Shown: positions 1 through 6,943, numbered from the stretch's first letter. The stretch: DNA of 7,732 nt from an uncultured Actinomycetes bacterium (GCA_903847495.1 CAINDT010000218.1:1-7732), one strand, 5' to 3'. The notes: generated by a model not told the origin, from the letters alone. A program made the numbers and translations.

Positions 1-559
1 GACTCGGCGTCTGCACCCACAGCGACTGGTGCCCGGCGGTGTGACCAGGCGTCGAGTGCAGGATCAGCGTGCCGTCACCGAAGAGGTCGTGCTTGCCGGT
101 GATTGGCCGCCAGTCGACACCCTCGTTGAAGTCGTCGACGAGGTAGATCTCGGCCTGATCATGCGTGCGATCGAAGGCGAAGTCGAGCTCGGCCTGCTGC
201 ACGTAGACGGGCGCGTGGCGCAGGTGCTCGAGGCCACCCGCATGGTCGAAGTGCAGGTGCGACTGCACGACGACGCTGATGTCCTCCGGTGTCATACCGA
301 TGCGCGCGAGGCACCCAGGCACGGTGTCGTCGGGCTCCAGCAGCGCCTCGAACACATCGGCCATGTCACCAAGACGCGAGCGTGGATCGGTGCGCAACGT
401 CGGGTGCGCGCCCGTGTCGAGCAGCACGTTGCCCTGCGAATGCGTGATGACGTACATGTAGTACGGGTTGTAGAGCGCCTCGCCCGCCTGGGGATGCTCG
501 TAGTCGAAGATCCCGACGTCCTGCAGATCACCACCGCAATGGAGTGCGTAGATCTTCAT
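1..559 (-). CDS. AttM/AiiA-like metallo-beta-lactamase-fold lactonase (N-terminal part, cut by window edge)
   Basis: The reading frame runs from an ATG at 559 down to base 1 without a stop, giving 186 residues that begin MKIYALHCGG. It shows the metallo-beta-lactamase zinc signature SHLHFDHAGG, with H101, H103, D105 and H106, and the next metal-ligand motif TPGHTAGHQS with H173. The remaining ligands and the C-terminus lie outside the window. The early strand pattern (NVLLDTGAHP) and the spacing match the N-acyl-homoserine lactonase / gamma-butyrolactone lactonase family, which hydrolyses lactone rings in the cytoplasm using two metal ions; no signal peptide is seen. The family is usually about 250-270 residues, so roughly 70-80 are missing. 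The exact lactone substrate cannot be read from the sequence. No Shine-Dalgarno is obvious; a TAGGTT box at 566-571 fits leaderless transcription. A three-palindrome array lies directly upstream. The gene is on the same strand as, and 113 bp downstream of, the IlvB-like enzyme gene. Family confidence is high; substrate confidence is low. Confidence 0.88.
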   Translation of the reverse strand, partial: MKIYALHCGGDLQDVGIFDYEHPQAGEALYNPYYMYVITHSQGNVLLDTGAHPTLRTDPRSRLGDMADVFEALLEPDDTVPGCLARIGMTPEDISVVVQSHLHFDHAGGLEHLRHAPVYVQQAELDFAFDRTHDQAEIYLVDDFNEGVDWRPITGKHDLFGDGTLILHSTPGHTAGHQSLWVQTPS

Positions 560-565
560 GGAGAG

Positions 566-571
566 AACCTA
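566..571 (-). promoter_or_regulatory. candidate -10 box of the lactonase gene
   Basis: On the minus strand the hexamer TAGGTT fits the actinobacterial TANNNT -10 pattern and ends 6 nt before the ATG at 559, placing the start codon at about +1 (leaderless mRNA). No good -35 is visible, because that region is occupied by the first palindrome. It rests on a short motif only. Confidence 0.3.
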
Positions 572-572
572 A

Positions 573-598
573 CGAATCTGGACCCGGGTCCAGATTCG
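573..598. promoter_or_regulatory. palindromic operator 1 (26-bp perfect inverted repeat)
   Basis: A perfect 26-bp palindrome with core TGGACCCGGGTCCA, centred between 585 and 586. It ends 13 nt before the lactonase start codon. If the mRNA is leaderless it spans about -14 to -39, covering the spacer and -35 region, which is a typical repressor position. The dyad without a loop, and with no T-tract after it, favours a dimeric DNA-binding protein (for example TetR-, GntR- or IclR-type) over a terminator. The regulator is not identified in this window. Confidence 0.75.
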
Positions 599-605
599 CA
601 TGCTT

Positions 606-639
606 CGTGCTGATTTGGACCCGGGTCCAGATTTGCACG
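606..639. promoter_or_regulatory. palindromic operator 2 (34-bp imperfect inverted repeat)
   Basis: It carries the same core TGGACCCGGGTCCA (616-629), centred between 622 and 623, exactly 37 bp from the centre of palindrome 1. Complementary flanks CGTGC/GCACG extend the dyad to 34 bp with three mismatched pairs. Part of the spacer is also shared with the first unit, which suggests tandem duplication of a roughly 37-bp module. Confidence 0.75.
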
Positions 640-645
640 TTCTTG

Positions 646-673
646 GACAATTTGGATCCGGATCCAATGTGTC
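646..673. promoter_or_regulatory. palindromic operator 3 (variant core)
   Basis: The core TTGGATCCGGATCCAA (652-667) is a perfect 16-bp palindrome centred between 659 and 660, again exactly 37 bp from the previous centre. Further pairing extends it to 646-673 with two mismatched pairs. The core differs from the other two by a symmetric C-to-T / G-to-A pair (GGATCC for GGACCC). A symmetric change in both arms implies selection for dyad symmetry. The outer end reaches the stop codon of the IlvB-like gene. Confidence 0.7.
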
Positions 674-2316
674 TACGCGAGTAGCGCGCCCGGCGTGATC
701 GCTCTCGGGTCGCAGACCAGGTGGATCAGCGCCGGCCCGTCGGCCGCGAGGGCCCGGGCAAAGGCGGCCGCAAAGTCGGCGTCGCACTCGACGCGTTCGC
801 CGTGGCACCCGTAGGCGATCGCGAGCGCGGCGAAGTCGGGGTTGGCGAGCGCTGTGCCCTCGACGTGGCCCGGGAACGTCCGCTCCTGGTGCATGCGGAT
901 CGTGCCGAGCATGCCGTTGTCGCAGACCAGCACGATGATGCGCGCGCCGACCTGCACCGCCGTGGCAAGCTCGTGCCCGGCCATCTGGAAGCAGCCGTCA
1001 CCGGCAAAGGCCACGACCGTTCGCGACGGATCGTGCAGCGCGGCCGCGATCGCGGCGGGGATGCCGTACCCCATAGCGCCGCTGGTCGGTGCGAGTTGCG
1101 TTCCGTAGCGGCGGTGACGGTAGTAGCGGTGGATCCAGACCGTGTAGTTGCCCGCGCCGTTGGTGATGACGGCGTCGTCGGGCAGCATCTCCCGTAGGTG
1201 CTGGACAACGTGGCCGAGGTCGACGCCGGCGAGGTCGCGCGCGGTGGGCTCGCTCCAGGTCTCGTAATCGCCACGCAGCGATTGAGCCCACATCGCGCGC
1301 GGCTGCCGCCCGAGCGGTCCTCGCGCCACAAGCCCGTCGGCGACCAACGGCGCAGCAGCCGCGATGGCGAGATCCGGGTGCCACGTGCGCCCGAGCTCCG
1401 ATGGCTCCGCGTGCACATGCGCAACCAGATGCCCCAAGCGGCGCTCCACCGGCAGGCGCGTGTACCCGCCGCTGGGAATCTCGCCGAAGCGCCCACCGAG
1501 GAGGAGGACCAGATCGGCTTCGGCGACGCGTGCCTCGAGCGCCGGGTTCGTGCCGAGGCCGAGGTCGCCCACGTAGGCCGGCGACGTGTTGTCGATGTGG
1601 TCTTGGCGGCGGAACTGCGCCGCGACGGGTACGGCCGAGCCCACCGCCCACTCCGCCAGCGCGTCGGCCGACAACTGGCTCCAACGCGGTCCACCGACGA
1701 TCACGAGCGGCTGCGCCGCATCGCCGAGCCACGTGTGGAGGCGATCGAGCTCAGCCGGATCTGGCTCGCGGAGCGCCGGCTCGGCGAACGGCGCGTCGGC
1801 GGCAGCGGTCTCCTCGCGCTGCATGTCCTCCGGCAGAGCGAGCACGACGGGGCCGGGCCGGTCGGCGAGCGCGATCTCGAACGCGCGGCCGAGCATCTCC
1901 GGGATGTCGTCGGCCGTCTCGATCTGCGCAGCCCACTTGGCGAGCGGCGCGAACATCGCGGGCAAATCGACCTCCTGGAACGCCTCGCGTCCTTGGTGCT
2001 CGCGCCGGACCTGCCCGAGCAAGAGCAGCATCGGCGTCGAGTCCTGGAAGGCGGTGTGCACGCCGATCGACGCGTGCGTGGCGCCCGGCCCGCGCGTGGC
2101 CAGGCAGACGCCCGGCCGCCCGGTCAACTTGCCCCACGCCTCCGCCATGTGCGAGGCCGTGGCCTCATGACGCGCACCGACATAACGAATCTGGTCACGC
2201 CGCTCCCAGAGTCCGTCGAGGACGCTGAGAAACGACTCACCCGCCACCCCGAACACGGTGTCCACGCCCTGCGCGACCAGCTGGTCGGCGATCACGTGGC
2301 CGCCGAGGCGGGTCAT
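673..2316 (-). CDS. thiamine-diphosphate-dependent enzyme, acetolactate synthase (IlvB)-like family
   Basis: This 547-residue cytoplasmic protein has the standard three-domain ThDP-enzyme order. The N-terminal pyrimidine-binding domain (about 1-165) holds the catalytic glutamate E51 in ARHEATASHMAEAWGKLTG and the GPGATHA motif near 76-82. The central domain spans about 190-335. The C-terminal pyrophosphate-binding domain (about 365-535) has the GDG...N cofactor motif from G439 (AGDGCFQMAGHELATA) to N468 (VLVCDN). The family includes acetolactate synthase, glyoxylate carboligase, oxalyl-CoA decarboxylase and 2-oxoglutarate decarboxylase, and substrate cannot be assigned by eye. No small regulatory subunit (IlvH) gene is adjacent, which argues against biosynthetic acetolactate synthase. 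The ATG overlaps the vapC stop in TCAT (2313-2316, ATGA on the coding strand), so translation is probably coupled to the toxin gene. A nearby SSADH makes a 2-oxo-acid decarboxylase role attractive, but this is inference. Confidence 0.88.
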   Translation of the reverse strand: MTRLGGHVIADQLVAQGVDTVFGVAGESFLSVLDGLWERRDQIRYVGARHEATASHMAEAWGKLTGRPGVCLATRGPGATHASIGVHTAFQDSTPMLLLLGQVRREHQGREAFQEVDLPAMFAPLAKWAAQIETADDIPEMLGRAFEIALADRPGPVVLALPEDMQREETAAADAPFAEPALREPDPAELDRLHTWLGDAAQPLVIVGGPRWSQLSADALAEWAVGSAVPVAAQFRRQDHIDNTSPAYVGDLGLGTNPALEARVAEADLVLLLGGRFGEIPSGGYTRLPVERRLGHLVAHVHAEPSELGRTWHPDLAIAAAAPLVADGLVARGPLGRQPRAMWAQSLRGDYETWSEPTARDLAGVDLGHVVQHLREMLPDDAVITNGAGNYTVWIHRYYRHRRYGTQLAPTSGAMGYGIPAAIAAALHDPSRTVVAFAGDGCFQMAGHELATAVQVGARIIVLVCDNGMLGTIRMHQERTFPGHVEGTALANPDFAALAIAYGCHGERVECDADFAAAFARALAADGPALIHLVCDPRAITPGALLA

Positions 2317-2708
2317 GAGAGGCGCTCGATATCCGATACCCGATCGAATCCCCGATCGTACGACGCGATGCGTGTGATGCCATGCCGGACCATCGTCGCG
2401 ATGTGCAACGCATCGCGCGCATCGAGGTCCGACGTGCGATCGAGGATGGCATGCGCACTACGTACGTCGTCGACATCAATCGCGAGCACGTCGTCGACAA
2501 TGATGTCCAGGTGCTCGAAGCCCTTGGCGATCGATGCAAGCCGGCCGATCGATCGATACCGGTGCATGATCTCCTGGTAGACCTCGGCACTCGTGACGAT
2601 CTGCTCGCCGCTCAAAACGAGCCGGTCGCAGAGCGCCTCGGCGCGCTGCCGCTGCACCAAATCGTCGCCGATGACGTACATCGGCACGTTCGAGTCGACG
2701 AAGATCAC
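2313..2708 (-). CDS. vapC: VapC-type PIN-domain ribonuclease toxin
   Basis: A 131-residue single PIN domain of normal VapC length. Acidic metal-binding positions typical of the fold are visible: D5 in the N-terminal MIFVDSNVPMY strand, E42 in the TSAEVYQEI helix, D96/D99 in LDARDALHIA, and D118 with D122 in ASYDRGFD. VapC toxins are Mg-dependent endoribonucleases that cut tRNA or rRNA and block translation; the target here is unknown. The start is GTG at 2706-2708, overlapping the vapB stop by four bases (GTGA on the coding strand). No separate ribosome binding site is evident, which fits translational coupling to the antitoxin. The stop overlaps the start of the ThDP-enzyme gene by another four bases. 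The frame is intact and all catalytic acids are present, so the toxin looks functional. Confidence 0.9.
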   Translation of the reverse strand: MIFVDSNVPMYVIGDDLVQRQRAEALCDRLVLSGEQIVTSAEVYQEIMHRYRSIGRLASIAKGFEHLDIIVDDVLAIDVDDVRSAHAILDRTSDLDARDALHIATMVRHGITRIASYDRGFDRVSDIERLS

Positions 2709-2974
2709 AGCGACGGAAGCCCGTCGTACCGCGCGTTGATCTCTCGCAGCATGTCGTCGATCGGCGGCGCTGGAGCACGCTCTTCGTCAGGCATCTGGGA
2801 AAGGCGCCGCAGCGCCGCGAGCTTCTCCTCAGCAGTGCGCGGCCCCTGCGTCTTGCGGGCCATCGCCATTGCCTGGCGAATCCATTCCGACAAGTTCACG
2901 CCTTGGGCCCGCGCACATGCGCGCGACTGCTCGGCTTCGTCGTCATCAACGATGATTTGGAGACGCGTACTCAT
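2705..2974 (-). CDS. vapB: VapB-type ribbon-helix-helix antitoxin
   Basis: An 89-residue protein starting MSTRLQIIVDDDEAEQ. Residues 1-41 fit a ribbon-helix-helix (CopG/Arc-like) DNA-binding domain: a beta-strand (STRLQIIVD), a first helix (EAEQSRACARAQ) and a second helix (NLSEWIRQAMAMARK). Residues 42-89 are charged and proline-rich, as in antitoxin tails that wrap the toxin. The antitoxin neutralises VapC and, alone or with VapC, represses its own promoter. An upstream in-frame ATG at 3005-3007 would add 11 residues (MSTPCVWHTHG) but lies inside the operator palindrome. The internal ATG at 2972-2974 places the conserved strand at the N-terminus as the family requires, so it was chosen. The gene overlaps vapC by four bases and is followed by the ThDP-enzyme gene in the same unit. 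Confidence 0.87.
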   Translation of the reverse strand: MSTRLQIIVDDDEAEQSRACARAQGVNLSEWIRQAMAMARKTQGPRTAEEKLAALRRLSQMPDEERAPAPPIDDMLREINARYDGLPSL

Positions 2975-2977
2975 GCC

Positions 2978-3007
2978 ATGAGTATGCCATACACATGGCG
3001 TACTCAT
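2978..3007. promoter_or_regulatory. vapBC operator: 30-bp inverted repeat
   Basis: Two 13-bp arms match at 12 of 13 positions around a 4-bp centre (2991-2994). Each arm has the form ATGAGTA-Y-GCCAT. It lies 3 bp upstream of the vapB start and covers the likely -10 region. This is the expected place for autoregulation by a ribbon-helix-helix antitoxin, each dimer of which reads a short repeat; autoregulation is known for the family and inferred here. Confidence 0.78.
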
Positions 3008-3014
3008 ATGTCAT
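2981..3014 (-). promoter_or_regulatory. candidate vapBC promoter
   Basis: Reading the minus strand, CATACT (2986-2981) matches four of six -10 positions and ends 6 nt before the ATG at 2974, consistent with a leaderless start. An alternative pair is ATGACA (3014-3009, five of six to TTGACA) with TATGGC (2991-2986) at a 17-nt spacer, which would give a leader of only a few bases. Either way the inverted-repeat operator covers the promoter. No Shine-Dalgarno precedes vapB. Confidence 0.4.
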
Positions 3015-3041
3015 GGAGCCGCACCACTCCATGCCGCACTG

Positions 3042-4520
3042 CTACTCGTCGCGGATGCCGGCCCAGGCCATGTACTTCAGCTCGAGGAAGTCCTCGATGC
3101 CGTGCTGCGAGCCCTCGCGGCCGATGCCCGATTCCTTGACGCCGCCAAACGGCGCCTCGGCCGCGCTGATGAAGCCGGTATTGATGGCGATCATCCCGTA
3201 GTCGAGGCCCTCGCCCACGCGCCAGATGCGGGCGTGATCGCGGGTGAACAGGTAGGCGGCGAGACCGAACGGCGTGTCGTTGGCGATCCGCACGGCATCG
3301 GCCTCGTGCTCGAAGCGATGCACGGCGGTGACGGGACCGAACGTCTCCTCGTTCGACATCTCCCACGACATGTCCGCGCCGGTGATGACGGTCGGCAGGA
3401 AGAACGTGCGGCCATGCTCCTCGTGAACACCGCCACCGAGCAGCACTTCCCCGCCTCGCGTCTGGGCGTCGGCGACATGGCGCGCGACCTTCTCGAGCGC
3501 GGGATCGTCGATCAGCGGGCCGATCGTCGCGGACGGATCGAAGCCTGGCGCGACGTTGACGGTCTTCGACAGCTCGACGACGCGCTCCACGAAGGCGTCG
3601 TGAATGCCGCTCTGCACGAGCACGCGGTTGGCGCTGATGCACGTCTGCCCCGCGTTGCGGTACTTGGCGACGTTGATCGCCGCGATCGCGTCGTCGAGAT
3701 CGGCGTCGTCGAAGACGAGGAACGGCGCGTTGCCGCCGAGCTCGAGCGACACCTTCTTCACGGTGCCCGCGCACTGCTCCATCAGGAGCTTGCCGACCTG
3801 CGTGGAGCCCGTGAAGGAGAGCTTGCGCACGATCGGATTCGACGTCATCTCGCCGCCGATCTTCGGTGCATCCTCGGCGTCGCCGGTGACGATGCTGAAC
3901 ACGCCGGCGGGGATGCCGACGCGCTCGGCCAACTCGGCGACGGCGAGAGCGCTGAGCGGCGTCTGCTCGGCCGGCTTGAGCACCATCGTGCAGCCGACGG
4001 CGAGCGCAGGAGCCGCCTTACGGGTCGGCATCGCCGATGGGAAGTTCCACGGCGTGATGCCGACCGTTACGCCGATCGGCTGGCGCAGCACCACGAGGCG
4101 GCGCTCGCCCATCGGCGCGGGGATCGTCTCGCCGTAGACCCGCTTGGCCTCCTCGCCGAACCACTCGAAGAACGAGGCGGCGTAGGCGACCTCGGCCTTG
4201 GCCTCAGGCCACGGCTTGCCCTGCTCGGCGGTCATGATCGTCGCGAGGTCATCCGCGTTGGCGAGCATCGCGTCGGCGAGGTCGCGCAGCATGCGCGCGC
4301 GATCCTTCGCGAGCAGTTTGGCCCATCCGGCCTGCGCGCGCTCGGCCGCTTCGATTGCGCGACGCGTCTCCGCGGCGCCGAGGCGCGGAACGTTCGCGAT
4401 CACCTCGCCGGTGGCGGGGTCGTAGACGGGAAACGTCTCGCCACTGTCGGCGTCGACCCACTGGCCGTCGATGTAGGCCTGCTGGCGGAACAGAGCGGGA
4501 TCATTGAGCTGGAGCGTCAT
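3042..4520 (-). CDS. gabD: succinate-semialdehyde dehydrogenase (NAD(P)+)
   Basis: A 492-residue aldehyde dehydrogenase that oxidises succinate semialdehyde to succinate, the last step of GABA or 4-hydroxybutyrate use and of the SSA bypass of the TCA cycle. Visible motifs in order are ITPWNFP with N159, VLKPAEQTP with K182 (compatible with NADP+ use), FTGST (236-240), SLELGGNAP with the general base E260, NAGQTCISANR with nucleophile C294, and the C-terminal NTGFISAAEAPFGGVKESGI block with GREGS, characteristic of the GabD subfamily. Length is typical (about 480-490). The frame is open to an ATG at 4610, but homology begins at MTLQLNDPALFRQQAYIDG, so the ATG at 4518-4520 was chosen. No Shine-Dalgarno is present; a TAGCAT box upstream fits a leaderless mRNA. 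It ends 67 bp before vapB on the same strand and is divergent from the USP-like gene. Glutarate semialdehyde dehydrogenase is the main alternative. Confidence 0.9.
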   Translation of the reverse strand: MTLQLNDPALFRQQAYIDGQWVDADSGETFPVYDPATGEVIANVPRLGAAETRRAIEAAERAQAGWAKLLAKDRARMLRDLADAMLANADDLATIMTAEQGKPWPEAKAEVAYAASFFEWFGEEAKRVYGETIPAPMGERRLVVLRQPIGVTVGITPWNFPSAMPTRKAAPALAVGCTMVLKPAEQTPLSALAVAELAERVGIPAGVFSIVTGDAEDAPKIGGEMTSNPIVRKLSFTGSTQVGKLLMEQCAGTVKKVSLELGGNAPFLVFDDADLDDAIAAINVAKYRNAGQTCISANRVLVQSGIHDAFVERVVELSKTVNVAPGFDPSATIGPLIDDPALEKVARHVADAQTRGGEVLLGGGVHEEHGRTFFLPTVITGADMSWEMSNEETFGPVTAVHRFEHEADAVRIANDTPFGLAAYLFTRDHARIWRVGEGLDYGMIAINTGFISAAEAPFGGVKESGIGREGSQHGIEDFLELKYMAWAGIRDE

Positions 4521-4527
4521 GCACGCG

Positions 4528-4533
4528 ATGCTA
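4528..4533 (-). promoter_or_regulatory. candidate -10 box of gabD
   Basis: Minus-strand TAGCAT fits TANNNT and ends 7 nt before the ATG at 4520, so transcription could begin at the start codon. The -35 region is weak and coincides with the palindrome at 4555-4569. Confidence 0.35.
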
Positions 4534-4554
4534 GCCGATGACCGTCCGGCCCCT

Positions 4555-4569
4555 GACCTGCCGCAGGTC
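4555..4569. promoter_or_regulatory. short palindrome in the gabD / USP-like divergent promoter region
   Basis: GACCTGC-C-GCAGGTC has perfect 7-bp arms around one base. It lies 35-49 bp upstream of the gabD start, overlapping where a -35 element would be, in the 119-bp divergent intergenic region. It could be an operator for a dimeric regulator or simply a chance dyad in GC-rich DNA. It does not resemble the 37-bp-spaced palindromes upstream of the lactonase gene. Confidence 0.35.
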
Positions 4570-4627
4570 GCGGGGTTTCCGTCACGCTCGGACGGGATCG
4601 CTCGGTGCAATCGACGACGCCGCGGTG

Positions 4628-4633
4628 TACAAC
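4628..4633 (+). promoter_or_regulatory. candidate -10 box of the USP-like gene
   Basis: TACAAC matches four of six bases of TATAAT and ends 6 nt before the ATG at 4640, again placing the start codon near +1. The -35 region (GTGCAA, 4605-4610) is poor. A weak purine run (GGGA, 4635-4638) is too close to the ATG to serve as a good Shine-Dalgarno. Confidence 0.3.
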
Positions 4634-4639
4634 TGGGAC

Positions 4640-5059
4640 ATGAGCAGCATTCTGGGGTTCTCCACGGAGTTGGGTACGGACGAGCTGGTGGCGGAGCGGG
4701 TGATCGCGAAGGCCAAGGAGGCAGGCATCTCGACCGTCGTGATGGTCACCCACGGCGGCATGGACATGACCGTCGGGCACATGCTCGGACAGGAGTTCGT
4801 CGAGGGCCAGAGCGGCGGCGAGGCGCAGGATCGCGCCGCGGCGATGTGCGCCGTCGCGCGTGCCCAGGGTCTCGAGGCCATGGGGCAGGCGACCAGCGGG
4901 CCCGATGGCGCGTGCGTCGCCGCGGCGTGCGAGAAGTTCTCGCCGACGGCGGTGGTCGTCGGGACGCCGCGTCACCGCCTCGTCGGCGATCTCTGGGACG
5001 CCGAGAGCGTCCGCTCCGCCAAGCACCACTGCGAGGACGTCGAGGCGATCCACGACTAG
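4640..5059 (+). CDS. small universal-stress-protein-like (HUP fold) protein
   Basis: A 139-residue soluble protein with the alternating beta/alpha pattern of universal stress proteins: a first strand and helix (ILGFSTELGTDELVAERVIAKAKEAG), a second strand (STVVMVTHGG), a helix (about 61-76), then VAAACEKFSPTAVVVGTPRHRLVGD, resembling the USP segment in which a helix leads to a VVVG strand. The usual USP nucleotide motif G-x2-G-x9-G-S/T is not intact after VVVG (residues 108 on read GTPRHRLVGDLWDAES), and the last strand is weak, so ATP binding is doubtful. The ORF is open upstream to 4538, but the upstream stretch is arginine-rich and unlike a protein N-terminus. The ATG at 4640 begins the first strand directly. 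It is divergent from gabD and followed by a hairpin. The USP relation is inferred from pattern only, and no specific function is claimed. Confidence 0.6.
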   Translation: MSSILGFSTELGTDELVAERVIAKAKEAGISTVVMVTHGGMDMTVGHMLGQEFVEGQSGGEAQDRAAAMCAVARAQGLEAMGQATSGPDGACVAAACEKFSPTAVVVGTPRHRLVGDLWDAESVRSAKHHCEDVEAIHD

Positions 5060-5060
5060 C

Positions 5061-5099
5061 GGTGGTTGCCAGAGGGGTCTGGCCCCTCTGTCGACCACC
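5061..5099 (+). terminator. hairpin terminator after the USP-like gene
   Basis: Starting two bases after the stop codon, CAGAGGGG (5070-5077) pairs with CCCCTCTG (5083-5090) across a 5-nt loop. An outer stem GGTGGT/ACCACC (5061-5066 / 5094-5099) is joined through a short, partly paired internal region. No T-tract follows, as is common in GC-rich actinobacterial terminators. Confidence 0.7.
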
Positions 5100-5249
5100 A
5101 CGATGACGCATGCGCAGGTGGATCGAGCACAGGCTGGATCCCACGGGGATTCGGCCGCAGACGATCTACCTGCGGATATGACCTATGGGATGAGTAGGCT
5201 TCACCCCCAGCGCACGCGTTCCCCTTCGTGCGTTCTGAATTGCAGACCC

Positions 5250-5254
5250 AGGAG
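5250..5254 (+). promoter_or_regulatory. ribosome binding site of pckA
   Basis: AGGAG lies 11 nt before the ATG at 5266 and fixes the start. It is the clearest Shine-Dalgarno in the window. The rest of the 5100-5249 leader shows no convincing promoter; TAGGCT at 5195-5200 fits TANNNT but lacks a -35. A weak inverted repeat CGCACG/CGTGCG lies at 5211-5232. Confidence 0.7.
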
Positions 5255-5265
5255 ATGACCTCACA

Positions 5266-6900
<1,635 letters not shown>

Positions 6901-6943
6901 CCCGGCAGGCGGCTGCTCGCGGCCGCATCGGACGACATGATCG

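Noticed and set aside
29..613. Plus-strand open frame of 194 codons at the left edge
   Set aside because: It lies antisense to the lactonase fragment, which carries the zinc-binding HxHxDH motif, and it runs into the palindrome array.
573..667. Palindromes as intrinsic terminators of the ThDP-enzyme gene
   Set aside because: They are loopless dyads with no T-tract, repeated at fixed spacing. A DNA-binding array explains them better, although a secondary effect on transcript ends cannot be excluded.
573..673. Palindrome array as a CRISPR array
   Set aside because: Only three units are present, the repeats are palindromic cores with partly similar short spacers, and no cas genes are in the window.
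1198..2580. Long plus-strand open frame of about 460 codons antisense to the ThDP enzyme and vapC
   Set aside because: It is arginine-rich with no recognisable motif, and runs through two opposite-strand genes with clear family motifs. This is expected from codon bias in GC-rich DNA.
3102..4541. Plus-strand open frame of about 479 codons antisense to gabD
   Set aside because: It mirrors the complete aldehyde dehydrogenase gene, has no motifs of its own and an atypical Arg/His/Asp-rich composition; treated as a shadow.
4579..4595. Second inverted repeat CCGTC/GACGG in the gabD divergent region
   Set aside because: The arms are only 5 bp, within chance expectation for this composition.
5209..5234. 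Hairpin in the pckA leader as a riboswitch
   Set aside because: The stem is only about 6-8 bp with a 10-nt loop, and no conserved aptamer features or expression platform are visible.
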